Assembly: GCA_965153355.1 (NCBI GenBank) | Contig: OZ231128.1 | Coordinates: 4,650,001 to 4,714,000, forward strand | Length of the DNA stretch: 64,000 nt | Source: Flaccisagitta enflata | Lineage: Eukaryota > Chaetognatha > Sagittoidea > Aphragmophora | Direction of reading: 5' to 3' | Part shown: positions 1 through 11,262 of the stretch, piece by piece | How the letters are laid out: each line of letters starts with the position of its first letter | How positions within the stretch are numbered: position 1 is the stretch's first letter | The notes under the pieces: generated by a model | The model's input: the letters and a program-made list of their open reading frames with translations, nothing else | The model's database searches: none | What the model was told of the DNA's origin: nothing | Program-made: the position numbers and the translations under genes

Positions 1-531
1 CCCAAAGGGCCGATGTCCTGTAGGACACAGGGGAATTTCCAGACGTCCGTCCGTCCGTCCGTCCGTCTGTCCTTCCGTCCGTCCCCCCCCGGTTGGCCCT
101 CGAAGCCTCAAATCCTCACTCTCAGGCCTAATTTGGTCTATCTAAACCCTCAAATCAGCCCTCCAGCCCTCAAACCAGCCCTCCAGACCTCAAATCAGCT
201 CTCCAGACCTCATATCAGCTCTCAAAGCCTCAAATCAGCTCTCTAGGCCTCAAATCTGCACTCCAGACCTCAGATCAGCAATCATGGCCTCAAATCACTG
301 TTCAAGGCCTCAAATCAGCCCTCCAGGCCTCAAATCTGCCCCTAAGGCCTCAAGCCTGCCCCCAGACTTCAAAAACCGCTTCAATTACCTCAGGACGTCT
401 GGAAATTCCCCCCTGTGTCCTACAGGACATCGGCCCTTTGGGGCCGCTGCCCTGCTCTCATTCCACTACTACCACTCCAAGCAGGGCATCGGGTACCGCT
501 GACCACGTGCGATCCTTGGATGACTAGTTGT
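1..531 (+). repeat. Family Z element, copy 1 (left end cut by window)
   Basis: The left end reads CCCAAAGGGCCGATGTCCTG and the right end carries its inverse (GGACATCGGCCCTTTGGGGC), so the copy has inverted termini. Between them lie a GTCC microsatellite and about 14 units of a roughly 20-bp minisatellite built on CCTCAAATCAGCCCTCCAG. The distal flank ends in GGATGACTAGTT, seen in other copies. No coding capacity; a non-autonomous repeat. Confidence 0.8.
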
Positions 532-539
532 TTATGTAT

Positions 540-625
540 GTGTGAAGGTTGGGGGTTGGGGTAGTGATGGGGATTGGACGCCTCTGCCTACCCTTCCGCA
601 ACGATATTGTGACCTCCTGTCACTT
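540..625 (-). repeat. Family B fragment, inverted
   Basis: Read on the minus strand this gives the family B head: GTGAC, GGTCACAATATCGTTGCGG, then a short G-rich GGGTAGGCAG stretch and CCAACCCCCAACC. Better copies are at 12498-12680, 17345-17560 and 31560-31757. Its edge lies close to the acceptor of the exon at 642. Confidence 0.6.
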
Positions 626-641
626 TTTACCTCTTTCATAG

Positions 642-722
642 ATGGGACGACCACGCAAGAATAATCAAAGTGAAGGATACGATCAAGAACCAGCGGATTG
701 TGTTTTCGAAGTCACCATTGAG
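642..722 (+). CDS. First recognisable exon of the plus-strand transposon-derived-like gene (AT-hook-like start)
   Basis: A pyrimidine-rich tract ending in TTTCATAG precedes ATG, and the open frame runs 27 codons to GAG|GTATAC. The peptide begins MGRPRKNNQSEGYDQ. GRPRK matches the core of an AT-hook, a minor-groove DNA-binding motif, followed by an acidic stretch. The exon is phase 0 at its end, compatible with the exon at 1803. The ATG may be the true start, because no earlier exon was seen, but since it directly follows an AG the exon could also be internal. AT-hook function is inferred from a five-residue match only. Confidence 0.5.
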
Positions 723-772
723 GTATACAAGGATAATTAGCATGTTTCCTCTAAAAATGTCTGCCATCATTT

Positions 773-960
773 CTTGTAGCGGACACGTGACTACACCTTG
801 TCGTGTCGGTTGGTCGGTAGGTCGGTCGGTATGTCGGTCCATCCGTCACATTTTTGAATCTCAAGCGGTTTTTGCATTGCTGCTCCTGCCCAACCGTCAG
901 CGACTGTATTGCCACGTATCCGGCCTTGTTTCTGTTGGTCTATACATTGGTAACTAGTTA
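773..960 (-). repeat. Family B-related repeat, inverted
   Basis: Contains GGTCGGTAGGTCGGTCGG, then CTGCTCCTGCCCAACCGTCAGCGACTGTATTG and TATCCGGCCTTGTTT. This is the inverse of the AACAAGGCCGGATACACGGC head seen at 43065. It lies in the intron after the exon at 642-722. A poorer piece with CCGACCGACCGAC and GTCCGTGACTAAAAAT is at 1370-1465. Confidence 0.55.
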
Positions 961-1802
961 ATGTCTCAGGAGTGAATAGGGCTGATTCAAAACATTTGTC
1001 AACTTTATTTGTCAACTTTAAGGTGTGTTTCGAGCGACATCAATTACCATAATTCCCGTTAACATGTTTAATAATTTCAATTAAGATATGAGGGAGTGAG
1101 ATGTTTGAGTGAGCAAGTCTGTAAACTAAGAGAAACGAGCACAACAAAGCAGAAAGCAATGGAATGAATGAGCAGAGTTAGGGATGAGAGCTTATGAAGG
1201 TATTGAGCCACCGAGTAACTAGCTAGAGATGCGGTTGTCTGTGCGCATAGTGGGGCTTTCACATTAGCTTTACATACTGTGTTTAACGCTCCCCATCTAT
1301 TTAACGCCCCCTCTCTTATCGACAATGACTCCACATAGTCTTCTGACAAGGCAGGAGGGTAAAACTGAATTGTGACGTGACCAACAAACAGACACCGACC
1401 GACCGACTAACCCACCGACTGACCGACTGGGCAAGTTCTAGTCGAGTGTCCGTGACTAAAAATACTAATCAAAATCAATGGATGAAAAAAAAAAGAAGAA
1501 AAAATTTAATGAAAGTTTTTTTTTGTTGTTCATGATAGAGGGAGATACAAAATATGTGGTAAATGATTATTTATTGAAAACTGGTAAAAAAACTGCCAGT
1601 AAACGCTAAAAAAGTGGAAACGTAAAAAGAATTAAGTTTGACCGACGGCTGGACAAATTGAGTTGTTCAGTGGCGTGCACGTTTTTTTCATTGATATTAT
1701 TTTTTGTTTCATTAAATCAGTATCCTAAGTATCGTAACTAATGTAAGCCCCACCGTGCTTCTAAGAACAGGTCTTGAATATATCTTGTCTTTCTTTTTTC
1801 AG

Positions 1803-1844
1803 TCTGAAGGCGTGACCGGAGATCATATTCACAAGACTCCTCAG
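1803..1844 (+). CDS. 42-nt internal exon of the plus-strand gene
   Basis: A strong pyrimidine tract ending in TTCTTTTTTCAG precedes 14 open codons (SEGVTGDHIHKTPQ), then CAG|GTAAAA. It starts and ends in phase 0 and so joins 642-722 to the exon at 3500 without a shift. The splice signals are convincing, but the exon is too short to recognise by sequence. Confidence 0.5.
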
Positions 1845-2029
1845 GTAAAAACAATGGTCCATCAGTTCGTTTGTCCTAATTGTAGATGTTTTAACTGCTC
1901 AATGTAAATGACGACCAAATGGGGGTATTCTTTTTCTTTTCATTACCTCTCATGCCTTCCCACATTTATCTTCATTTAGTCTTTTTTTTTCATTTATTCA
2001 TTTATACACACTTTTTTCATAAGAACCAA

Positions 2030-3110
2030 GTTTACTAGAACGTTTGGCTTGAAATCCTCAAAAATTTAGGAAAACGTTAAGAACATTGGAACATTTTGTT
2101 TCTTTCAAAATTTAAGAACATTAGGCTTAAGATTGAAAAGATTAAGGAACATTCTGAAAATATTCGAAAACTTTTTTGTCATTGATAATAACAAACTTGG
2201 ATTTAATTATGTAAATTTTTTTTTCGTTATAGTGCGTCTTATTCTATTTTCATGGTTTTAACATCCCCTTAAAATGTTTGAAATTGCTGCTTTGTTGGCG
2301 CATTAACAATTTTCTTAATTTTTCCCTTGAAGACACTCAAACCAATTAATTACGTTCTTAATTGAAGGTTAAAAATTGTGTTGAAATTAGGAATAATCTA
2401 AGAATGTTCAAGCCTTGAAACTGTCTAAAATTTAAAAATATTGAAGGTTTGCCCAAAAAATGACGTTCTTATAAGAAAAGTGTAGGTAAAATATTCATGT
2501 AATCTAATCAGTGATGCCATAACTTGGTTTTGTGAATCATTATCAGAAAGGAATAACTATTTATCATTGACAGGCCCCTTTGAGGCTGCTGCCCCTCCTA
2601 ACATCGCATCTCCTTATCTGTTTATTCATATTGGGTACCACTGAATACCGGACTCTTTTGTAACTTTTTTAAAGAGTGTGTTCCTCCCTATGTACAGTCT
2701 TCTTATTGAGTAAGGACAAAGATTATAAGGACATGAGGCTGAAATTTTGCCAAAAATTAAGGACATTTTAAGGACAAAGCCCAGCCTCAGATTTGTAATC
2801 TTTTTTTTTTTTTTTTTTGATTCACAGTCTATATTGTTTTTACTCAAATTTAAGAGGAAATTATTGTAATTGTAGAAAATTATAATATTTTTGGTTTAAT
2901 GCCAATTTTGTTTGTTTTAAAGCAGTATCTATCATATTTAATTCGTATTTACTCATACTGAACATAAGTTATTTCAATCAGTATAGTATAATCACAAGAG
3001 AATCATAGAAAAATATAAGGAACAAGCTAAGAACATTTCAGCCTGAAATTTGCAAAAATTTTTGGACACCTCAGGCTCAAAAAAATTTTACTGGTCCTTA
3101 GAAACTGAAA
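2030..3110 (+). repeat. AT-rich dispersed repeat, relative at 55550-55925
   Basis: Carries many AAGGACAT / AAGAACAT / AGGCTGAAATT phrases. A related block at 55550-55925 shares GAGTAAGGACAAAG, TATAAGGACATGAG, CTGAAATT and the end phrase TTTACTGGT. The region lies inside the intron 1845-3499 and shows no coding frame. Confidence 0.5.
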
Positions 3111-3499
3111 ATAGCGTACTCATGACATTTCAAAAAACAATGAGAATCAGCTGTTTAAATGATTTGTATGACTGGAAAGCATTGTTAAGCACAATATGAC
3201 ACTGTAGCTGTTGCGTTTGTTCTCTCTGTCAGTCATCTGTCTCTCCATATGTCACAAATGTTCACACATTTATAGAGGATGCTTGTTTCCCGATCAACTT
3301 CTTGTCTGGATTTGTTTTTAGTTGCGGACAAGTGACTGAAATCCTATTATTAGTCAGTGTCAGTTGGTCTGTCTGCTTGTCACAATGTCATTTTTTGGTA
3401 TTTTTCCCGCTCCTGCACACCTATCTGCAAATAAGGTTGCCATGTATCCGGCTTTTTTTTGCTTTCGTCATAAACTTTATTCACTGCTTTGGAATTCAG

Positions 3500-5660
3500 A
3501 TCGACAATACGACTGATTCCGTATACAGCAATCATCTTCCATTAGAAGACATCGACCACTCAAACACTATTTTTGGCAAATCCATAGAAATGATCGATCT
3601 CTCAGAGGACAACTACAACAATGAGAATCAGATTGTTCCTTTGTCTTCGATGCCAAGCACGTCCATTTGTCCACTACCTGAAAGTAGAACGATGACTGAG
3701 CCAACATTACCATCTAAGCAATGTATCAGTTTGTTACCTGTGTCGACCCCAAAGATTAATCTGCAGGAGCTTATGACTGCCCTGATAGCTAAGGCATCAT
3801 TGACTCAAGTGGAACAGTCCGTTAAAAGATCTCAATCTCCTCATTCTGATGCTCTTGATACTCCAGCGACCTCTCAAATGATTATTACTACTTCTGTGGT
3901 AACCCCAGCCCTCTTTCAAACCTCTAAATGCAGTGCGAATCACAATCAGGCCAACTCAAAAGTGACTCGAGCCATCCCACATGTTACTCAGGACAAATTG
4001 ATTGTGACTCAGGCCAACACACATGTCACTCAGGCCAACTTAAATGTGACTCAGGCCTGCACACAAGGTACTAGGTCCAACTGGAATGTGATTCAGGCCA
4101 GCACAAATGTTCCATGGGCCAACATGAACATGACTCAAGCAAACACACATGTTACTCAAGACAAATTGATCGTGACTCAGGCCAACTCGCCATTGACTCA
4201 GGCCAACTCGCCATTGACTCAGGCCAACTCGCCATTGACTCAGGCCAACTCGCCATTGACTCAGGCCAACTCGCCATTGACTCAGGCCAACTTGTCATTA
4301 ACTCAGGCCAACTCGCCATTGACTCAGGCCAACACGCCATTGACTCAGGCCAACTCACCATTGACTCAGGCCAACTCGCCACTGACTCAGGCCAACTTGT
4401 CATTAACTCAGGCCAACTTGCCATTAACTCAGGCCAACTCGCCATTGACTCAGGCCAACTCGCCATTGACTCAGGCCAACTCGCCATTGACTCAGGCCAA
4501 CTCGCCATTGACTCAGGCCAACTCGCCATTGACTCAGGCCAACTCGCCATTGACTCAGGCCAACTCGCCATTGACTCAGGCCAACTCGCCATTGACTCAG
4601 GCCAACTCGCCATTGACTCAGGCCCAAGCCAACTTGAATGTGGTTCAGGCCAACTCACACACTCAAACTGACACACATGTTGCAAAGGGCTGTTTGTATG
4701 TGAACCAGGCCAACTCTCATGTTTCTCAGGTCAGCATGAATGTGACTCGGGCCAACTCCCATATTACTCAGGCAAAGTCGCAGGTTGGTATTCAGTCTGA
4801 CTTGCATGATACACGGGCCCCTTTCAATTTTACCACTGGCAAAAAAGATGCCTCAACCAAGGCTCAACTAAGACCCATCTGGCCTTTACTCAAATCTCAT
4901 GCAGTTGATGGAACTTATGTCACTCTTCCCCAATACAGAGGGCCAAAAGTGCGTCTTGTCAAATTCCCCAAGGCACGCAAAAAGAATGTATGCAAGCGTC
5001 AGATACAATTGCTGACACGCAAGTTTTTGTCAATGGTGAAAATTGCAACATATGATATTGCCAGTCTCATTGCAGGCATACTGAAACACTCAGGTGTAAT
5101 GGATGAAGTGTTAGCTAAATTGAAGTTGAAGCAGTTGTCTCCGGTGGATCCATTAAAATTGCGAAAGGAACTAAATCTGAGCAACTCCACAGTAAAAATC
5201 TTGATCAGGGAGCTTGAAAAATGCGGTGTTCAGGTAAAAAGCTATTATTGGGTTGAGCAGCAGTTTAAGAAAATTAAAGAGGAATTAGGAGATTATGAGC
5301 AAGTCTTGATTCCGCTTACAATTACAAAAGAGGACCCTGAAAGCACCAAAAAAGGAGCAAAGTGTGTAGTCGTGGAGGATCGTCCCCTTGTTTTTCACTC
5401 AGACCTCACAAAGTATGTCTCAAACACCTGTACCATGCTGAAAGATAAAGATCTTCTACTGTCTGACAAACCAGGAGTTGAGTCTGGGTTCATTGAAATC
5501 CTTTGGTCAGGCGATAAATCAGATGACACCTTTCTGTTTAATTTTTCCATCTTGAACGTCGAAAATGCCCAGAGCGTAGATAATTGTCGATGTGCTATGA
5601 TGTTTAACGGAAATGACATTTACGATAATCTCAAAGTTGCATTTGAACGTGCCGACCTTG
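3500..5660 (+). CDS. Large exon with heptad array and conserved C-terminal part; transposon-derived-like protein
   Basis: The acceptor TTGGAATTCAG is followed by IDNTTDSVYSNHLPLEDIDH and the donor is GCCGACCTTG|GTAATG (phase 1). About 720 codons are open. The first 220 residues are Ser/Thr-rich. Residues of about 225-375 form the QANSPLT heptad array (separate entry). The last 270 residues are of ordinary composition and probably folded, with segments such as ATYDIASLIAGILKHSG, LRKELNLSNSTVKILIRELE and KGAKCVVVEDRPLVFHSDL. This part recalls uncharacterised, repeat-copy protein families of invertebrate genomes, thought to be transposon-derived. That is recall of a pattern, not a search. The open frame extends upstream to 3302, but the in-phase acceptor at 3500 is preferred. 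No catalytic residues can be named. Confidence 0.65.
4174..4622 (+). repeat. 21-bp coding minisatellite, about 21 units
   Basis: The unit is close to GCCAACTCGCCATTGACTCAG, read in frame as A-N-S-P-L-T-Q. Variants mostly change S to L or T, or P to S. Because 21 is a multiple of three and the unit lacks stops, frame +2 (IDSGQLA) and an antisense frame (ASWPESM) are also open. Flanking units (VTQANTHVTQAN) are more diverged, as expected for an older array with a homogenised core. Confidence 0.95.
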
Positions 5661-5827
5661 GTAATGACCTTTGATTTTTCCTCCTAAAATAAATCACAAA
5701 ATGATATAAGAATTGAACGTTTGAATTCCTTAGAAAAATAGTGAAAACAATTTCAAAAAGTTGTTTGATGAAATTATATCAGGCCTCTATAAGAAAAATT
5801 TTGCATTTCTAAAAACATGGCCTTTTT

Positions 5828-6050
5828 AGGTGCGCCATAGCACCTCTATAACTAGCTCTGTCTGTCGGTCGGTTGGTTGGTTGGTTGGTGGGCTGGTCGG
5901 TCATGTCACGCTCGAGTTGAAAATCTTGAAAAGTAGCAAAATGATTCAGAAATATACTAGGATGATTCCCAGATGCGCCAAAGCACCTCCATAAGAGGTT
6001 CTGTCCGTCTGTCCGTCCGTCGGTCACGCTTGAATAAAAAATTGCTGAAA
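5828..6050 (+). repeat. Two hairpin-ended tetranucleotide repeats
   Basis: AGGTGC-GCCATA-GCACCT (5828-5845) forms a 6-bp hairpin followed by CTATAAC and then GGTCGGTTGGTTGG-type tetranucleotides. A second copy begins near 5972 with GATGCGCCAAAGCACCTCC, then TAAGAGGTTCTGTCCGTC. Same architecture as the copies at 6645 and 59375. Intronic. Confidence 0.6.
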
Positions 6051-6119
6051 ATGTTTGAAATCAGCTGAAAACTCATTTTGTTCACCATTGATGATACTCG
6101 TCATTTCATTCACTAAAAT

Positions 6120-6340
6120 AATCAGCTACGGTGAGGTCTGATCAAGCTTGGGATAGGTCGGATAGGTCTGGTGATAGGTCGGATAGGTGGGGGGATTGGT
6201 CTGATTGAGCTCGGGATAGGTCAGATAGAGCTCAGGATAGGCCTGATAGAGCTTGGGATAGGTCTGATATAGAGCTAGGGATGGGTCTGATAGAGCTAGG
6301 GATAGGTCTGATGGAGCTAGGGATAGGTCTAAGAATTGAT
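6120..6340 (+). repeat. GATAGGTCTGATAGAGCTAGG minisatellite
   Basis: About nine imperfect units of roughly 20-28 bp built on GGGATAGGTCTGATAGAGCTA. Non-coding and intronic. It is followed at 6340-6610 by diverged pieces with GAATCCGGCCTTGTT and AACAAGGCCAGATACACGGC, the family B head phrase. Confidence 0.7.
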
Positions 6341-6644
6341 AACGCCCGGCGCACCATCTTGGCCTGTGAATCCGGCCTTGTTCTTATAAGTTTTCAAATT
6401 GAGGCTATGTTTTTGGAAATGCAAATTCATTTACTGCTATGCAGTGCAGTGGTTTAATTTCACCTAACAGGAGTGAGATGAGAAAGTATAATTTTCTATA
6501 AAACAAGGCCAGATACACGGCTACCAAAGCCGCGTGTGGGTGGGCAGGGGCCATATTTGAGGTCACTATACCATTTAGGCAGTAGCAGTGGGGTCGAAGA
6601 AATAAAATCATAAAATTAAATTATCTTCTTTTTTCTACCTTTTT

Positions 6645-6742
6645 AGATGCGTCCTTGCATCTCTATAAGAGGGTCTGTCCGTCCGTCTGTCTGTTGGTCC
6701 ATTGGTCTGTCCATCCGTCTGTCCGTCGGTCCGTTATGCCTC
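6645..6742 (+). repeat. Hairpin-ended GTCC repeat
   Basis: AGATGC-GTCCTT-GCATCT (6645-6662) pairs perfectly over 6 bp and is followed by CTATAAGAGGGTCTGTCCGTCCGTC and a Tgtc/ggtc tetranucleotide tract. Stem bases differ from those at 5828 and 59375 but remain paired. Confidence 0.65.
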
Positions 6743-7253
6743 TTTAAAAATCGCGTTTTTCAGCAGTTGTTGGCCACGGCGAGATTGTATACTGAATTAA
6801 ATGATCAATACACATGTTTTTGAGAGACTTCTTTGACTCTCATTATATATTTCAGATATTCCAGCAGTTTGTCTATCTGTTAAGTCTGTCCATCCATCTG
6901 TCTAACAATATAAGTGCGAATTTCGCTCCACGTAAGGACATAGTCAGGACCCATCGTTGCCCGGTCAGGCTTGTTTTAATATGTTATGTATATCAAATCT
7001 GTATTTTAAAGATGATCTATGCAAAAGGTTATTGTTTAACACTTAGGAAATGTTTTTTTCAGAAAATATAATTATAAAAAGATAATATAATGACGCATGA
7101 AATATCTTGTTCCTGTACACTGCTTCATAAAAAGTTTCAAAATCATTGATTGATTATGAATTATCTATTAAATAAATCATTATCAATCGCGTGCGGGTGG
7201 GCGGGAGCAGTGCTGTAGGTCACAAGGGCATCTGGGCAGGAGCCGTATGCTCA

Positions 7254-7845
7254 ACTAGTCATCCAAGGATCGCACATGGTCAGCGGTACCCGATGCCCTG
7301 CTTGGGATGATCAAGTGAAGTAGTGGAGTGAGAGCAGGGCAGCGGCCCCAAAGGGCCGATGTCCTGTAGGACACAGGGGGGAATTTCCAGACGTCCTGAG
7401 GGGGAATATAGCAGGCCTAAGAGGTAATTGAGGTGGGGTTTGAGGTCTGGGGTAAGATTTATGCCTGAAGATTAGATTTGAGGTCTGGGGGCAGGCCTTA
7501 GGCCTTGGGGGCAGATTTGAGGTCTGGAGGGCTGATTTGGGGCCTGGAATGCTGATTTGAGGTCTGGAGAACGGATTTGAGGCCTGGAGAGCTGATTTGA
7601 TGCCTTGAGAGCTGATTTGAGGCCTGGAGAGCTGATTTGAGGCCTGGAGGGCTAATTTGAGGGCTTAGAGGGCCTAAATCAGGCCCGAGAGTGAGGATAT
7701 GAGGCCTCGATGGCCAATGGGGGGGGGACGGACGGAAGGACGGAAGGACGGAAGGACGGAAGGACGGACGGACGTCTGGAAATTCCCCCCTGTGTCCTAC
7801 AGGACATCGGCCCTTTGGGGCCGCTGCCCAAAAAGCTCAAAAACG
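7254..7845 (+). repeat. Family Z element, copy 2
   Basis: Begins with the distal flank AACTAGTCATCCAAGGATCG, then GCAGCGGCCCCAAAGGGCCG and GTCCTGTAGGACACAGG. The body holds about 13 units of GAGCTGATTTGAGGCCTGGA, then a GGAC/GGAA tetranucleotide tract, then the inverted end GGACATCGGCCCTTTGGGGC. Directly followed by copy 3. Confidence 0.85.
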
Positions 7846-7855
7846 CCAAAAAATT

Positions 7856-8410
7856 AACTAGTCATCCAAGGATCGCACATGGTCAGCGATACCCAATGCC
7901 CTGCTGGGAGTGATCCAGTGAAGAAGTGGAGTGAGAGCAGGGCAGCGGCCCCAAAGGGCCGATGTCCTGTAGAACACAGGGGGGAATTTCCATACGTCCT
8001 GAGGAGGCACATTTCTGGCAATAGATGACTGATTCAGGCCAAAGAAGGCATATTTGAAGGCTGGAGGGCAGAATTGAGGCTTCGAGAGTGGATTTGAGGT
8101 TTGGAGGGCAAATTTGAGCCACAGAGGGCTGATTTGATGCTTGGAGGCCTAGTTGAAGGTCTGGAGGGCAGATCTGAGGTCTGTAGGTCAGATTTGAGGC
8201 GGGGGGGGGGGCTGATTTGAAGCCTAGAAGGCTGATTTGAGGCCTGGAGGGCTAAATTTAGGGCTGGGAGGGCAAATTTGAGGCCTTGATGGCCAACGGG
8301 GGGGGGACGGAAGGACGGACGGACGGACGGACGGATGGACGGACGGACGTATGGAAATTTCCCCCTGTTCTACAGGACATCGGCCCTTTGGGGCCGCTGC
8401 CCAAAAAGGG
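7856..8410 (+). repeat. Family Z element, copy 3, head-to-tail with copy 2
   Basis: Same order as copy 2: AACTAGTCATCCAAGGATCG flank, GCAGCGGCCCCAAAGGGCC, GTCCTGTAGAACACAGG, a minisatellite of about 20 bp, GGAC tetranucleotides, and the inverted end finishing GCCGCTGCCCAAAAAGG. Its minisatellite is more diverged than in copy 2. Confidence 0.85.
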
Positions 8411-8424
8411 GACCGACCGACCGT

Positions 8425-8590
8425 CCGACTGACCGACCGACATAGCGGGGTGCAATGCCTTGCGGGACCCCATGGGCAGGGTCGGCCGGTCCCTCGGCAC
8501 GGCAGGGCTGGATACCGGAGGTCGGGAGCTCGGTATGGGCAGGGGCAGTACTGGGGCTCGGTATAGGGTCTCGGTATTAGGTAATGATAC
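8425..8590 (+). repeat. GC-rich CTCGGTA repeat
   Basis: Starts with a GACC tetranucleotide run, then a GC-rich stretch with GGTCGGCCGGTCCCTCGG and repeated CTCGGTA / CGGTAT. A related GC-rich block with CCCGGGAATTCGGGACAAG lies at 9518-9612. Both stand out from the AT-rich surroundings. No gene seen. Confidence 0.45.
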
Positions 8591-8869
8591 AAAAAAAATC
8601 TGAGACAAGAATATACTTCACATTCTTTTTAAAATACTGTCGAAAATCATCACCTAACAATGAAAAAAAGAGAAAAAAGAAATAAACAACTTGAAATAGA
8701 AAAAAAAGCAGATTGTGCTGCAATTTTAGTTACTCATTTGTTTTTAGTTTTAATTTAGTTTGAGCCCTATGTTCCGATGTTTGGTTGTCGATGATCGGAA
8801 GTGAAGATTATCCCCAATCGCGATACCTGATAATTTCTTGTCATTCACTGTCTTCGACTTTTTTCTTTG

Positions 8870-8872
<3 letters not shown>

Positions 8873-8962
<90 letters not shown>
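8873..8962 (+). repeat. (GA)n microsatellite
   Basis: About 45 perfect GA dinucleotides. The following 9040-9400 is A-rich with scattered AAAATG and AAAAAG phrases and holds no gene. Confidence 0.95.
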
Positions 8963-8966
<4 letters not shown>

Positions 8967-9473
8967 AGAAGGAGAAAGTGAGGAAAAAAACTTATTTATT
9001 TCAGCGATTCTTCTGTTATCATCCTTAAATTCTGGAGTTAATCATATGGGAGAATGATTAATCATTTTAAAATGTGTTGTTAAATCATTTCAAGACAAAA
9101 AATTTATTTATATTTTTCACTGAAATGCATATGAAAATGAATTTGAAAAAAATGAAAAAATAGGAAAAAAATAAAAGATGCAAAAAATGACAGATATTAG
9201 AAAATGTAAAACAAATTAAAGCAATTAGAAAAAATGGAAAAAGAAAAAAAACTGAAAAAATAAAGAAAGAATGATGAGTTAAAATGAAACATAAAAAGTA
9301 AAAGATGAGAAACTTCAAAAAGAATAAAAAAAAGTTAAGTCCATACAATTTATTCATAAAAGTTATTTATTTATTTTTTTTAATTCTAAAATGATCACAG
9401 AATATTTGCCATGAATGAAAGAAAAGCTATGGAAAAAAAAACTATTTCCACCATTGTCGAAGACGGATAGATA

Positions 9474-9735
9474 AGGAGGAGGAGAGGGAGGAAGAGGAGG
9501 AGGAGGAGGAGGAAGAGGCAGAGGGCCGGGATAAGCATCGGGTCCCGGGAATTCGGGACAAGATGATATCCCGGCATGTCGGGGCCTCGGGACCCAAGTC
9601 CCGCCAGGCATTGGCGGGGTGTTGAGTCGCGTAGCACGCGACTAAAAATCAATATTGTTTTAATGATGACCGATGGATGGACGGACGAAGCGGGTTGTTA
9701 AGTCGCATGCACGCATCTAAAAAAAGTTTACTCTT
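9474..9735 (+). repeat. GC-rich dispersed repeat with terminal hairpin
   Basis: A GGA-rich run is followed by CCGGGATAAGCATCGGGTCC. The hairpin AGTCGCG-TAGCA-CGCGACT is at 9625-9643, followed by AAAAATC. A second terminus, GTCGCATGCACGCATCTAAAAA, follows a GGACGGAC run at 9670-9725. Same hairpin-plus-AAAAA ending as family B. Confidence 0.6.
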
Positions 9736-9881
9736 TCGTCCTGGGTTTATTTCAACCCCAGCCATGTACGTGCCTAATCATACCCATATTTTTTTCAAAT
9801 TGAAACAATGATGCATTTCTTTTCAATAATACTCCGTCGGAAATTTACTCCTAAAAAATCAAAGGTTACTTCCAAATGTAG

Positions 9882-10736
9882 ATGCGAAAATAAGTGGTCT
9901 TGATGGAAAGGAAGTCATTCCCGGCTACAGGATCAAAAACACGCTCACTGCTGACTTAGAGTGTTTGCTTAATCTTCGCGGATTATCAGGGAACTCGGGG
10001 ACGTACCCCTTTTTTGATTGTTTGTGTACTCAGGCTAACAGAAATTTGCCTCAACACAAGCGAGAACCTTGTCAAGAGCGAACCATTAGCATGTGTCAAG
10101 AGTTGCATGAGAAATGGCTAAGAGAAACCGGAGGAGATAAAAAAAAGTCGCCAAGTACAAAAATTGCCTAAATCCACCATTGCTAGCAAATTCGTTTCCA
10201 AACTCCAGAATTCGGTATCCCTTGATGCACATAACCACTGGGTTGGGAGTACACGACATCGGAAAATTGGAAGGTGAAATTCTCAACTTTGATGAAACAG
10301 CAGCTCCGTTACATCTTGATCCAGATAACAAGGAAGGCCCATTTTGGAATTACATTCGGTACAAGAAAATGCAGATCAAATTGACCGAGTTGAATGAAAA
10401 GTTGAAAGTGGCCAAATCCAAACAAGCTCGTCAATTGCTAAAACAGGATATTGATACAGTAACCAAAGATGTACAATCCTTATTTGGCAAAGAAGTACCA
10501 AAATTGACCAAGAAAACAAGTTTCATGATGAAGTTGTTCAATAGAGCCTTGACCAAGAACCGAGTTCATCGTGAAAAGTATTGGTCTTGCACCTTCACAG
10601 GCAATGCCATTAATAAGTTTATTCACAACGTTGAGCCAATTTTTGAGGACTTTAACACATTGATCGACAGTCACTATATCGCCGATACCTGTCAAACCTC
10701 TTTTGCGAATCCTGATTTGACCACGCAATGCAACAG
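9882..10736 (+). CDS. Conserved exon of the transposon-derived-like gene, one-base frameshift
   Basis: The acceptor AAATGTAG|AT is in phase 1, matching the donor at 5660. Donor CAACAG|GTATAC. The exon encodes GYRIKNTLTADLECLL, LRGLSGNSGTYPFFDCLC, then in another frame NPPLLANSFPNSRIRYPLM and FWNYIRYKKMQIK through FTGNAINKFIHNVEPIF. The order GLSGxSGTxP...C..C, then (N/H)PPLL...PLMHITTGLG, is what I recall of a repeat-copy invertebrate family of likely transposase origin. The two halves differ by one base. The shift falls at or near the eight-A run at 10139-10146; with one more A the exon would be open throughout and end in phase 2, as the next exon needs. It may be a real lesion or a homopolymer sequencing error. 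Assignment to a named transposase superfamily is not possible here. Confidence 0.6.
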
Positions 10737-10921
10737 GTATACATTGTCCATCATCCAATTCCCATTGTGAATTTGAAAATCAGTGAGCCAAGGTATTTGT
10801 CTATAGCTATTTTTGAGGAACCAATATACATATTATATCTGCAGAGGCAGATTTCTATGATAGCTAATATAAACAAGCAGAACGAGGATACAATATCGTC
10901 AGATGAGTGGGCAGGGGCACA

Positions 10922-10986
10922 CATGCACACACACACACAAATGCATACACACACACATACATACACGCATACACACACACACACAT

Positions 10987-11060
<74 letters not shown>

Positions 11061-11262
11061 ACACACATACACAAACACACACACAACCAACAAACACAAA
11101 ACACACACAAAACACACAGACACAAAACACACAGACACAAAACACAGAGACTCACACATATGTATAATATGTAAAAAAACACACACACAGACACACACAC
11201 ACACACACACGCACACGCACACACACACGCGCACACACACACGCACACACACAGAATACACA
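10922..11262 (+). repeat. (CA)n-rich microsatellite block
   Basis: Long CACACA runs broken by CATACA, CGCACA, AACACA and CACAGA variants. Several six-frame open frames over it are low-complexity artefacts. It is intronic, between exons 9882-10736 and 12783-14733. The stretch 11263-12497 shows no recognisable gene. Confidence 0.95.

Noticed and set aside
4152-4685. 177-codon antisense open frame (ASWPESM repeats) and the overlapping IDSGQLA frame
   Set aside because: They exist only because a 21-bp unit without stops is read in other frames. The QANSPLT frame continues into non-repeat coding sequence on both sides.
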